Origin: Tenacibaculum gallaicum
GTDB lineage: Bacteria > Bacteroidota > Bacteroidia > Flavobacteriales > Flavobacteriaceae
NCBI RefSeq assembly: GCF_003387615.1
Contig: NZ_QUNS01000001.1
Location: 863,189 to 927,188, forward strand
Reading direction: 5' to 3'
Length of the DNA: 64,000 bases
The translations under genes were made by a program, and so were the position numbers. The notes below the pieces were generated by a model, which searched no databases, was not told the origin of the DNA, and saw only the letters and a program-made list of their open reading frames with translations. Positions 34,230 through 42,434 of the stretch are shown one piece after another (the first letter of the stretch is position 1; each line of letters starts with the position of its first letter).

Positions 34230-35468
34230 ATGTCGAAAGAAGAAAATTTACAATGTTCCTTTTGTGGGCGTAAAAAACCAGAAACCGATTTATTAATCGC
34301 AGGTTTAGATGCACATATATGTGATAAATGTATTGAGCAAGCTCATGGAATTGTAGAAGAGGAAATAGCTGAAGCAAAAACAAGTGATTTATCAAAAGAC
34401 CTTACCTTAAAAAAGCCAAGAGAAATTAAAGCTTTTTTAGATGAATATATCATAGGGCAAGATCAAACCAAAAGAGCTATGTCTGTAGCAGTCTATAATC
34501 ACTATAAAAGATTGTTACAAACTAGGGATGATGAAGATGAAGTTGAGATTGAAAAATCAAACATCGTTTTAGTAGGAGAAACAGGAACAGGAAAAACCTT
34601 AGTAGCTCGTACAATTGCTAGAATGTTAAACGTGCCATTTTCTATTGTAGATGCCACCGTGTTAACGCAAGCTGGTTATGTAGGAGAAGATGTAGAAAGT
34701 ATTTTAAGCCGTTTGTTACAAGCTGCTGATTACGATGTTGAAAAAGCAGAAAGAGGTATTGTATTTATTGATGAAATAGATAAAATTGCTCGTAAAGGTG
34801 ATAATCCGTCAATTACACGTGATGTTTCTGGAGAAGGAGTGCAACAAGCATTGTTGAAGTTATTAGAAGGATCAGTTGTAAATGTGGCTCCTAAAGGAGG
34901 AAGAAAACATCCAGAGCAAAAGTTTATTGAAGTAAATACCAAAGATATTTTATTTATTGCTGGAGGAGCTTTTTCTGGTATAGATAGAATCATTAGTAAG
35001 CGTTTAAATATGCAAGCGGTAGGGTATAGTGCTTCAGTAGAAGAAGATAAAATTGATCACGATAACTTATTACAATACATTACGCCTTTAGATTTAAAGT
35101 CGTTTGGTTTAATACCAGAAATTATAGGTCGTTTACCAGTATTGAGTTATATGAATCCGTTAGATGAAAAAACGCTTAGAGCTATTTTAACAGAGCCTAA
35201 AAACTCAATTATAAAACAGTATACTAAGTTGTTTGCAATGGACGACGTAATGTTTGAAATGACTGAGGAAGCATTACAGTTTATTGTTAGCAAAGCGGTA
35301 GAATACAAATTGGGTGCTCGTGGATTACGTTCGTTATGCGAAGCTATTTTAACCGATGCAATGTTCGATATGCCAAGTTCTGATGAAAAAGAGTTTAAGG
35401 TAACGAAAGAATATGCAGAGTCTAAGTTAACGAAGTCTGCATTAAAGAAACTAAGAGCAGCTTCTTAA
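34230..35468 (+). CDS. clpX: ATP-dependent Clp protease ATP-binding subunit ClpX
   Basis: The 412-residue AAA+ unfoldase has an intact N-terminal zinc finger (C9, C12, C31, C34 in QCSFCGRKK and HICDKC). Walker A is GETGTGKT, Walker B is GIVFIDEIDKIA, and GYVGEDVE and the sensor-2 region GARGLR are present. It recognises tagged substrates and feeds them to ClpP. It lies downstream of clpP and ends at a bidirectional terminator. The intact zinc finger contrasts with the zinc-less DnaG and AccD elsewhere in this window. Confidence 0.97.
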   Translation: MSKEENLQCSFCGRKKPETDLLIAGLDAHICDKCIEQAHGIVEEEIAEAKTSDLSKDLTLKKPREIKAFLDEYIIGQDQTKRAMSVAVYNHYKRLLQTRDDEDEVEIEKSNIVLVGETGTGKTLVARTIARMLNVPFSIVDATVLTQAGYVGEDVESILSRLLQAADYDVEKAERGIVFIDEIDKIARKGDNPSITRDVSGEGVQQALLKLLEGSVVNVAPKGGRKHPEQKFIEVNTKDILFIAGGAFSGIDRIISKRLNMQAVGYSASVEEDKIDHDNLLQYITPLDLKSFGLIPEIIGRLPVLSYMNPLDEKTLRAILTEPKNSIIKQYTKLFAMDDVMFEMTEEALQFIVSKAVEYKLGARGLRSLCEAILTDAMFDMPSSDEKEFKVTKEYAESKLTKSALKKLRAAS

Positions 35469-35483
35469 ATATTCTGAAGAAAT

Positions 35484-35523
35484 AAAAAAAGCCATCAAAA
35501 ATTAATTCTTTGATGGCTTTTTT
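35484..35523. terminator. Bidirectional terminator between clpX and the LRR gene
   Basis: GCCATCAAA and TTTGATGGC pair across a 9-base loop, with seven A on the left and six T on the right. It ends clpX on the plus strand and the convergent LRR gene on the minus strand. Confidence 0.85.
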
Positions 35524-35541
35524 ATTGTCTAAATAAAGCTA

Positions 35542-36459
35542 TTATTCTGTTGTACGTAGTTTACTGTATTGTTGAATCCATTTGGTAATTTCTTCATCTT
35601 TAATGTCGTACTTATGCATAAGATCTTCTCTTATTTGCTTTAAATATGTTTCATTTAATACACTTTTTTCATATTCGGAAACAACTAACTGTATAAAGCT
35701 TTCAGCGTACTTTTGTACAGGCTTTTTAACTTCTTTAGGCTTGTCTATTGTCGTTTCTACTATCTTTTTTTCCTGTTCCACAACAATTTCTTCTGTAACT
35801 TTGTTATCGGCTACAGCACCGTTACTTGTTGTATACGTAGTTTTTTCGTCTTTATACCATCCTTGGGGAATGTTAGCTAATTGCTCTTCGCTAACAATAA
35901 TAGTTTTAATCTTGTTTCCAGTAACATCCATACTTTCTAATTTAGGACAGTTTGAAACATCTAACGTAGTAAGTTGATTGTAACTAGCATATAAACTTTG
36001 AATATTAGGGTTTTTACCAAGTACTAATGAGGTTAATTTGTTATAATCACAACTTATATAGGTTAAGTTATGGTTTTTACTTACATCTAAACGCTCAATT
36101 TTATTTTCGCTACAGTTTAAGAAACTTATAGAGGAACTTTGCGATAAATCAATTTTTTTAATTTCATTACCAAAACAATCCAAACGTTTTAAATTAGGAA
36201 AACTCTCTAAACCAGTTAAATCTTTAATTTTTGAATATACATTAGGTAAATCTTTGTTTGTAACAGGGTCGTTAACATTTAAGTTGGTAACATATTCTGC
36301 ATCACTAATTGTTATACTACCGTTTAAACCGTTAGAATCAATTTTTAAATTAATCAAGCATTCCTCTAAACCAATATCAGGAATTCGAATTGTTTCTTGA
36401 GAATAAACGTTAAATGCAAGTAATGTCGCAAAACAAAAAGGGGTAATTGTTTTCATCAT
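35542..36459 (-). CDS. Secreted leucine-rich repeat protein
   Basis: The 305-residue protein has a signal peptide (MMKTITPFCFATLLAFNVYS, then QE). About five degenerate leucine-rich repeats of about 21-22 residues follow (about 80-195), such as NLKRLDCFGNEIKKIDLSQS, NKIERLDVSKNHNL and NQLTTLDVSNCPKLESMDVT. This is the type seen in Bacteroidota internalin-like proteins. The C-terminal 100 residues are charged and helical and do not look like a sorting domain. It is probably periplasmic or surface-attached, and its partner is unknown. It is monocistronic and convergent with clpX. Confidence 0.8.
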   Translation of the reverse strand: MMKTITPFCFATLLAFNVYSQETIRIPDIGLEECLINLKIDSNGLNGSITISDAEYVTNLNVNDPVTNKDLPNVYSKIKDLTGLESFPNLKRLDCFGNEIKKIDLSQSSSISFLNCSENKIERLDVSKNHNLTYISCDYNKLTSLVLGKNPNIQSLYASYNQLTTLDVSNCPKLESMDVTGNKIKTIIVSEEQLANIPQGWYKDEKTTYTTSNGAVADNKVTEEIVVEQEKKIVETTIDKPKEVKKPVQKYAESFIQLVVSEYEKSVLNETYLKQIREDLMHKYDIKDEEITKWIQQYSKLRTTE

Positions 36460-36557
36460 AAGGGGAATTTTTTGCCAAAATTATGTAATTAAATGTTTTT
36501 AACAAATTAATTTTGCCTAGAGTTTTGTTATAGTAAGATAACTTTTAAAACTAGTAG

Positions 36558-36565
36558 TATATTTG
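36558..36565 (+). promoter_or_regulatory. -7 element TATATTTG upstream of dnaG
   Basis: This is an exact TAnnTTTG match 21 bases before the dnaG ATG. The nearest TTG (36525-36527) is 30 bases away, longer than the usual 17-23. Confidence 0.45.
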
Positions 36566-36586
36566 TTTGCTGTATTTGTATAGTAT

Positions 36587-38590
36587 ATGATAACCCAACA
36601 AACCATAGATAGAGTTTTTGAGAGCGCTCGAGTAGAGGAAGTGATAGGAGAATTCGTACAGTTAAAAAAATCAGGAAGTAACTTTAAAGGGTTAAGTCCG
36701 TTTACTGACGAACGTACCCCTTCGTTTATGGTATCGCCGGTAAAACAAATCTGGAAAGATTTTAGTACAGGGAAAGGAGGGAATGCGATTTCTTTTTTAA
36801 TGGAACACGAGCATTACACTTACCCTGAAGCAATACGTTGGTTAGCAAAAAAATACAATATTGAAATAGAAGAAACTGAACAGTCTGATGAGGAAAAGCA
36901 ACAGATGAATGAACGCGAAAGCATGTTTTTGGTTTCTAAGTTTGCCAAAGATTACTTTCACGATGTGTTGTTAAATACTCAAAATGGAAGAGCAATTGGG
37001 TTGTCTTATTTTAAAGAAAGAGGGTTTAGAGAAGATACTATTGAAAAGTTTGATTTAGGATACTGTAAAGACGAATGGGACAATTTTACCAAAGCAGCAC
37101 TGGCTAAAGGTTATGATTTAAAATATCTAAAATCTACTGGTTTAACCATTGTAAAAGAAGGAGGAGCAGAAGATAGAAAGTTCGACAGATTTAAAGGGCG
37201 TGTGATGTTTCCTATCCATAGTATGTCGGGACGTATTTTAGGTTTTGGAGGAAGAATACTTACCAACGATAAAAAAGCCGCAAAATATCTAAATTCGCCT
37301 GAGAGTGATATCTACCATAAAAGCAAAATTCTTTATGGGTTATATCAAGCAAAAAAAGAAATAGCTAAAGAAGATAATTGTTTTTTAGTAGAAGGATATA
37401 CTGATGTGATTTCGTTTCACCAATCTGGTATTGAAAACGTGGTAGCATCTTCAGGTACTGCATTAACACCGGATCAAATTCGTTTGGTGAATAGATTAAC
37501 ACAAAACATAACCGTGCTTTTTGATGGTGATGCAGCAGGTGTTAGAGCTTCACTTCGTGGAATTGATTTAATTCTTGAACAAGGAATGAATGTTAGGGTA
37601 GTAGCCTTTCCTGAAGGGGAAGATCCTGACAGTTTTGCCAAAGCGCATTCGAATGCTGAATTAAAACAATATTTAGAAGAAAAATCGCAAGATTTTATTG
37701 AATTCAAAGTTTCTTTATTAATGAAAGAAGCGGCGAATGATCCTGTAAAAAAAGCAGGATTAATTAGAGATATTGTTACAAGTATATCTAAAATTCCTGA
37801 TGGTATTCAACGAGAAGTGTATGTGCAAGAGTGCGCACGTATTATGGATATTTCAGAGAGAGTACTATTTAGCGAGCTTGCACAATTACTAAAAAAAGGA
37901 GCGGCATCAGTAAGAAAAAGTAGTGTAGGACAAGATCCTAATCAACTACCTCCAGATCATTTCCAAGAACAAACTTCTATGGAAGCTATAAAAGGAGGTA
38001 AGGGAAAGTTACAGCAAAGTATTAATCAATTAAATATTCTAGAGAAAGAAATTATTAGAATATTGTTGTTATATGGTAACGAAATTGTTGATTTTGTGAA
38101 CTGGGTAGATGCAGTTGACGAAAGAGGGCGTCCTTTTTTAGAAAAAGAAGAGTACCAAAATACGGTTTCAAACGAGTTATACTTAAATTTACAAGAAGAC
38201 GAAATAGAGTTTACCAATGAAATATTTCGATTGACCTATTATGAATTAATTCATCAATTAAATCAAGAAGAAAAAATTAAAGTAGATCATTTGGTAATGC
38301 ATGAAAACCCTCAAATATCTAGTTTAGTAACTAATATTTTGATGGATGAAGAAAAATATAATTTGAGTGATTGGGAGCGTAAGGAAGTTTTTGTAACAGA
38401 AACAGTTAAAATTCTTCCGAAGTTGGTAACAGATGCTATTTTAAACTTGCGTAGAGTTTTAATTGAAGAAAAAATCAAAGAAATTATGCAAGAAAGTCAA
38501 GAACAAAAAACAATACCTAATCTAGAAGAAATAGGGAACTATACAGGGTTGAAAAAGCGTCTTTTCGAAAAACTGAACCGCGTAATTTAA
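36587..38590 (+). CDS. dnaG: DNA primase lacking the zinc-ribbon ligands
   Basis: The 667-residue protein aligns with DnaG throughout. It has an N-terminal zinc-ribbon-type domain (about 1-100), then the TOPRIM core with FGGRILTNDKKAAKYLNSPE, LVEGYTDVISFHQSG, SSGTALT and VLFDGDAAGVRA. A C-terminal helicase-binding domain completes it. The four positions that bind zinc in E. coli (C40, H43, C61, C64) are S37, T40, D58 and T61 here, with unchanged spacing, although the surrounding SPFTDERTPSF and GKGGNAISFL are conserved. The domain therefore keeps its fold but not the metal. It makes primers at replication forks. Confidence 0.95.
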   Translation: MITQQTIDRVFESARVEEVIGEFVQLKKSGSNFKGLSPFTDERTPSFMVSPVKQIWKDFSTGKGGNAISFLMEHEHYTYPEAIRWLAKKYNIEIEETEQSDEEKQQMNERESMFLVSKFAKDYFHDVLLNTQNGRAIGLSYFKERGFREDTIEKFDLGYCKDEWDNFTKAALAKGYDLKYLKSTGLTIVKEGGAEDRKFDRFKGRVMFPIHSMSGRILGFGGRILTNDKKAAKYLNSPESDIYHKSKILYGLYQAKKEIAKEDNCFLVEGYTDVISFHQSGIENVVASSGTALTPDQIRLVNRLTQNITVLFDGDAAGVRASLRGIDLILEQGMNVRVVAFPEGEDPDSFAKAHSNAELKQYLEEKSQDFIEFKVSLLMKEAANDPVKKAGLIRDIVTSISKIPDGIQREVYVQECARIMDISERVLFSELAQLLKKGAASVRKSSVGQDPNQLPPDHFQEQTSMEAIKGGKGKLQQSINQLNILEKEIIRILLLYGNEIVDFVNWVDAVDERGRPFLEKEEYQNTVSNELYLNLQEDEIEFTNEIFRLTYYELIHQLNQEEKIKVDHLVMHENPQISSLVTNILMDEEKYNLSDWERKEVFVTETVKILPKLVTDAILNLRRVLIEEKIKEIMQESQEQKTIPNLEEIGNYTGLKKRLFEKLNRVI

Positions 38591-38682
38591 GGCTGATAAA
38601 TTGCTGAATGTTTAGGATTTTAAGGGGCTTAACATTTTTTTTGTAACTTTACTCGCGAAAAGAACAAGAAACCAAAGAAAAA

Positions 38683-38814
38683 ATGAGAAAGTTGCTGCAA
38701 ATTCTAGAGTTGCTTAGATTACTAGTTATATTACCTTTTAATATATCTAACGGGCAAAAAAAGAGTGCTTACCAAAGGATTAAACGACAAATGATGTCGG
38801 TTAACTTACTTTAA
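38683..38814 (+). CDS. Possible 43-residue small protein
   Basis: The frame runs from ATG 38683 to TAA 38814 and encodes an N-terminal hydrophobic, amphipathic segment (RKLLQILELLRLLVILPFNI) and a basic tail (SAYQRIKRQMMSVNLL). A near-consensus -7 element TAACTTTA lies 38 bases upstream. The end overlaps the 3' end of nadE by 9 bases. No family is recognised. The layout is like small membrane-active peptides, but chance is possible at this size. Confidence 0.35.
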   Translation: MRKLLQILELLRLLVILPFNISNGQKKSAYQRIKRQMMSVNLL

Positions 38815-39594
38815 TTCTTTAGGAATTTCACATATAGGTATAGGAATCATTTTATGCTGGTTAACTCGGTTTAGACGCGCGTATATTTTATACACTTCTA
38901 ACTCTCTACCAGAAAAATCATCCACAGTTTTTCCCGAGTCTTGCATTTGCATAGCCCATTCTAACTCATCGTAAGAAGCTCCGATTTGGTCTTCGTCTGT
39001 TCTGCTATCTCCAAATAAACCATCAGTAGGTTGTGCTTTTTGAATAGAAGTAGGAACATCTAAATGAGTTGCTAATTCATAAACTTCAGACTTTACTAAA
39101 TCGGCAATTGGACTTAGATCTACACCACCATCACCATATTTAGTATAAAAACCTACACCAAAATCTTCTACTTTATTTCCAGTTCCTGCAACTAGTAAAC
39201 CATGTAATCCAGCAAAATAGTATAAGGTTGTCATGCGTAAACGTGCTCTAGTGTTGGCTAAAGCTAAGTCAACTTTAGCAGAAGGTTTAACTTGCGGTAC
39301 AATAGTTTTAAAATCTTCAAAAGTAGAAGTTAAATCTACTTCAGCTTCACTGACATTACTAAAACGCTCTTTTAATAGTTTAATGTGTTCATTCGCTCTA
39401 CTTACTTGGCTTTTAGCTTGATGAATTGGTAACTCAACACACAACGTAGGTAAACCAGTTTTAGCACATAATGTTGAGGTAACTGCACTATCAATTCCAC
39501 CAGAAATTCCTACAACAAAACCATTTACTTTTGCATTAGTAGCATAATCTTTTAACCAATTTACAATATATTCAGTGACTTTAGGAGTATTCAT
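38806..39594 (-). CDS. nadE: Ammonia-dependent NAD+ synthase
   Basis: The 262-residue protein has the N-type ATP pyrophosphatase P-loop GISGGIDSAVTSTL (SGGxDS) and GTGNKVEDFGVGFYTKYGDGG. The C-terminal region has AQPTDGLFGDSRTDEDQIGA. It makes NAD+ from deamido-NAD+. No glutaminase (nitrilase) domain is present, so it uses free ammonia or a separate glutaminase. It is divergent from gldB-gldC, an arrangement also known from gliding flavobacteria. Confidence 0.95.
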   Translation of the reverse strand: MNTPKVTEYIVNWLKDYATNAKVNGFVVGISGGIDSAVTSTLCAKTGLPTLCVELPIHQAKSQVSRANEHIKLLKERFSNVSEAEVDLTSTFEDFKTIVPQVKPSAKVDLALANTRARLRMTTLYYFAGLHGLLVAGTGNKVEDFGVGFYTKYGDGGVDLSPIADLVKSEVYELATHLDVPTSIQKAQPTDGLFGDSRTDEDQIGASYDELEWAMQMQDSGKTVDDFSGRELEVYKIYARLNRVNQHKMIPIPICEIPKELK

Positions 39595-39657
39595 TTTTGT
39601 GATATTTTAAGAGTTTATCATTAAGCGATAAAAACTAATTTAGTAATTTCGACGTTG

Positions 39658-39665
39658 TAATTTTG
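39658..39665 (+). promoter_or_regulatory. -7 element TAATTTTG for gldB
   Basis: This exact consensus match overlaps the TTG at 39663 that opens the longest gldB frame. The functional start is therefore the ATG at 39687, 21 bases downstream of the element. Confidence 0.5.
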
Positions 39666-39686
39666 AATGTAAATATACTAAAGTTC

Positions 39687-40649
39687 ATGGGAAAAATTTT
39701 AGCACTAGTTGTCTTAGTTCTTGTAAGTCTTTCATGTAAAAATGATGAAAGTAATAAGTTAGATGTTGATGTATCAAATATTAATGTAAATGTTGATTTA
39801 GAACGTTTTGATGTTGATTTTTATAATACTAAACCAGAGGAACTTACTAAGACAAAAGAAAAGTATCCAATGTTTTTTCCTTCACAACCAGATAGTGTTT
39901 GGATAAATAAAATTCATAACAAAGATGAGCAGGAGTTGTTTGTTGAGACGCAAAAAGTTTTTCCTGATGTTGTAGAAGAAAAAGAGCAATTAAAATCATT
40001 ATTTAAGCATGTAAAATACTATAATCCAAGATTTGTAAGTCCAAAGGTAATTACAATGCTAACGAATATTGATTACAACAATAGAATTGTATATACTGAT
40101 GGTTTATTGTTGATTTCTTTAGATGCTTATTTAGGTGAGAAACATGAATTTTATAATGACTACCCAGCCTATGTAAAACAAAATAATACCAAAGAACACA
40201 TTGTTGTAGATGTTGCTAAAGCCATTGTTGGTAAACAAATGTTACCAAGTATGGCAAGAAGTTTTATTGATAAAATGATTTATCGTGGAAAAAAAATGTA
40301 TTTACTAGATGCTTATCTACCTAGCACACCTGATGCTGTAAAAATTGGATATTCGGAAGAAAAATTAGATTGGGCAAAAAGTAACGAAGAACAAATATGG
40401 ATGTATTTTATAGAAAAAGATTTGTTGTACAGTACAAGCAAAAATGTTGATAAACGTTTTTTAGATTTAGCCCCTTTTTCTAAGTTTTATATGGAACAAG
40501 ATAGTCAATCACCAGGTAGAATAGGAGAGTGGATTGGTTGGCAAATTGTACGTTCGTACATGCAAAAGAATGATGTATCTTTGCATCAATTATTACAAAC
40601 AAGTGAAGAGGAAATCTTCAAAAACTCAAGATATAAACCAAAAAGATAA
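39687..40649 (+). CDS. gldB: Gliding motility lipoprotein GldB
   Basis: From the ATG at 39687 the product is 320 residues with a lipoprotein signal (MGKILALVVLVLVSLSC, lipidated Cys at 17). The body matches GldB as I know it: LERFDVDFYNTKPEELTKTK, YPMFFPSQPDSVWI, DGLLLISLDAYLGEKHEFY and FSKFYMEQDSQSPGRIGEWI. GldB is required for gliding and type IX secretion in Flavobacterium johnsoniae. The longer TTG start at 39663 lies in the promoter and is rejected. It overlaps gldC by one base (TAATG). Confidence 0.92.
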   Translation: MGKILALVVLVLVSLSCKNDESNKLDVDVSNINVNVDLERFDVDFYNTKPEELTKTKEKYPMFFPSQPDSVWINKIHNKDEQELFVETQKVFPDVVEEKEQLKSLFKHVKYYNPRFVSPKVITMLTNIDYNNRIVYTDGLLLISLDAYLGEKHEFYNDYPAYVKQNNTKEHIVVDVAKAIVGKQMLPSMARSFIDKMIYRGKKMYLLDAYLPSTPDAVKIGYSEEKLDWAKSNEEQIWMYFIEKDLLYSTSKNVDKRFLDLAPFSKFYMEQDSQSPGRIGEWIGWQIVRSYMQKNDVSLHQLLQTSEEEIFKNSRYKPKR

Positions 40650-40987
40650 TGGCGGTAGAGCATACATCAAAAATAACATTTAAAGTAGGATTAGACGAAA
40701 ACAAAGTTCCTGAAGAAATTACTTGGAATGCAGAAGACGGAGGTATAAAAGATGAAGCATCAAAAGCAATTATGCTATCTGTTTGGGATCATAAACAAAA
40801 AGATACCTTACGTATGGATTTATGGACAAAAGACATGCCTGTGGATGAAATGAAGCAGTTTTTTCATCAAACCTTGGTGTCTATGGCAAATTCTTTTGAA
40901 AGAGCAACAAACGACGAAAAAATGAGCGCAACCATGCGTGATTTTTGTGATTACTTTGCTGAAAAGCTAGAGTTAATTCAGAAATAA
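40649..40987 (+). CDS. gldC: Gliding motility protein GldC
   Basis: The 112-residue cytoplasmic protein starts MAVEHTSKITFKVGLDENKV and contains ITWNAEDGGIKDEASKAIML and KDTLRMDLWTKDMPVDEMKQ, as in GldC of gliding flavobacteria. GldC supports gliding efficiency, though its exact action is unknown. Translation is coupled to gldB (ATG overlaps TAA). A terminator follows at once. Confidence 0.92.
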   Translation: MAVEHTSKITFKVGLDENKVPEEITWNAEDGGIKDEASKAIMLSVWDHKQKDTLRMDLWTKDMPVDEMKQFFHQTLVSMANSFERATNDEKMSATMRDFCDYFAEKLELIQK

Positions 40988-41016
40988 AAAAAAGCAGCTT
41001 TTAAAGCTGCTTTTTT
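40986..41016. terminator. Bidirectional terminator between gldC and the folK fusion gene
   Basis: GCAGCTTT (40994-41001) pairs with AAAGCTGC (41003-41010), flanked by eight A and six T. It overlaps the stop codon of gldC and the last two bases of the stop of the opposing gene. Confidence 0.85.
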
Positions 41017-42145
41017 ATGTATTGTAGTTTTTTATCTTATTAATGATAGTTTCATAATCATCTGGGTTGTTTACAAAATCTAAATCAGAAACATCAACAA
41101 TTAGAATGTTTAAATCAGGTTGAGTTTTGATAAAATTGCTATACCCATCGTGAATCTTTTGTAAATAACTAGCTTCTATATTTTGCTCGTAATCACGTCC
41201 ACGTTTTTTAATGTTTTCTAACAAGCGTTCTGTATTTTGATATAAATACACATACAAATCAGGTTTAGTGATTTCTTTGTACATTAAATCAAACATTTTT
41301 CTGTATAACTTATATTCATCACTGTGCAAAGTAATTTGCGCAAAAATGAGCGATTTAAAAATGTAGTAATCAGAAACAATAAAGTTTTTAAATAAATCGA
41401 ATTGCGCTAAATCATCAGAAAGTTGTTGATAACGATCAGCCAAAAAACTCATTTCTAATGGAAAGGCATAACGTTCATTATCATTATAAAACTTCGGTAA
41501 AAATGGATTGTCAGCAAAACGTTCTAACACAATTTTTGCGTTAAACTCGTCAGACATCATATTGGCTAATGAAGTTTTTCCAGCACCAATATTACCTTCA
41601 ATAGCGATGTAATTATACTTTTCAGTAATAGGCATAGGTCGTGCTAATTTTTCATTGAGCTTGGTGATTCCTGAAGTATCATTACAATTCTCTAAGCAAA
41701 TATATAAATGCTTTTTCTCTATAGGGTGGATAACATTACGAGCAATATCAACCAAAGGAACCAGTGCAAACTTACGTTCTAACATTCGTGGATGTGGTAC
41801 GATTAAGGTTTTAGAAAAGATAATTTCATCATCAAATAATAAAATATCTAAATCAATTAACCTATCAGAATATCCTTCGGTATTTTTTCGAGTTCTTCCA
41901 AGTTCTTTTTCTATAGAAAGTAGTCTAAGTATTAATTGTTCAGGAGGTAAATATGTTGAAACTTTAATACAAGTATTGAAAAAGTTATTGCTATCAAACC
42001 CCCATGAAGCCGTTTCGTATACAGATGCTACTTTTAATACAGCGCCTACCTTATCAGCAATTGAGTTGATTGCTTGCTGAATGTTTGCAAGCTTATCTCC
42101 TTGGTTGGTTCCTATAGAAATATATGTAATTCGTTGTATTTTCAT
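41015..42145 (-). CDS. Fusion of HPPK (FolK) and deoxynucleoside kinase
   Basis: The 376-residue protein has two enzymes in one chain. Residues 1-155 are 6-hydroxymethyl-7,8-dihydropterin pyrophosphokinase: YISIGTNQGDKLANIQQAIN, the signature RLIDLDILLFDD and VPHPRMLERKFALVPL. Residues about 170-376 are a deoxynucleoside kinase: P-loop AIEGNIGAGKTSLANMM, catalytic ERFADNPFL, the DRYQQL arginine motif and KKRGRDYEQNIEASYLQKIH. One half serves folate synthesis and the other deoxynucleoside salvage. The same fusion is, to my knowledge, found in other Bacteroidota. A separate kinase of the second type is encoded at 52542. Confidence 0.92.
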   Translation of the reverse strand: MKIQRITYISIGTNQGDKLANIQQAINSIADKVGAVLKVASVYETASWGFDSNNFFNTCIKVSTYLPPEQLILRLLSIEKELGRTRKNTEGYSDRLIDLDILLFDDEIIFSKTLIVPHPRMLERKFALVPLVDIARNVIHPIEKKHLYICLENCNDTSGITKLNEKLARPMPITEKYNYIAIEGNIGAGKTSLANMMSDEFNAKIVLERFADNPFLPKFYNDNERYAFPLEMSFLADRYQQLSDDLAQFDLFKNFIVSDYYIFKSLIFAQITLHSDEYKLYRKMFDLMYKEITKPDLYVYLYQNTERLLENIKKRGRDYEQNIEASYLQKIHDGYSNFIKTQPDLNILIVDVSDLDFVNNPDDYETIINKIKNYNT

Positions 42146-42325
42146 GAATGGGATGCAAAGAAAACTAAAACTAAAAAAAGAAAAGCTAAAAAAAGATTTT
42201 TTATTTAAATATATTTTTAAAAATAGGGTAGGGTATTTTATTTTTCAACTGTTATAGTGTTGGATTTCTTTATAGAGTAAGATTTTCATATGATTATTGG
42301 GGAATGATCTGAAACAACTCTAAGT

Positions 42326-42356
42326 AAAAGACTGCTAGTTTTAGTAGTCTTTTTTC
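42326..42356. terminator. Hairpin with T-run in the folK-pnp gap
   Basis: AAAGACTGCTA and TTAGTAGTCTTT pair with one G-T wobble and are followed on the plus strand by six T. No plus-strand gene lies upstream, so it is either a second terminator for pnp on the minus strand or the end of a small plus-strand RNA starting within 42146-42325. Confidence 0.5.
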
Positions 42357-42379
42357 TTTATTAAAAAGTATATAAAACA

Positions 42380-42415
42380 AAAAAAGCAACCAAATTTAAA
42401 TTTGGTTGCTTTTTT
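42380..42415 (-). terminator. Terminator after pnp
   Basis: The stem AAGCAACCAAATTT pairs with its exact complement. The whole 36-base palindrome is flanked by A and T runs and starts 20 bases beyond the pnp stop on the reverse strand. Confidence 0.9.
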
Positions 42416-42434
42416 ATATATCTAAAAAGAATTT

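Noticed and set aside
34150..34395. Reverse-strand ORF of 81 codons over the clpP-clpX junction
   Set aside because: It is antisense to the end of clpP and the zinc-finger start of clpX, both certain genes.
39663..39686. TTG start extending GldB by 8 residues
   Set aside because: The TTG lies inside the promoter element TAATTTTG, and the lipoprotein signal begins at the ATG at 39687.
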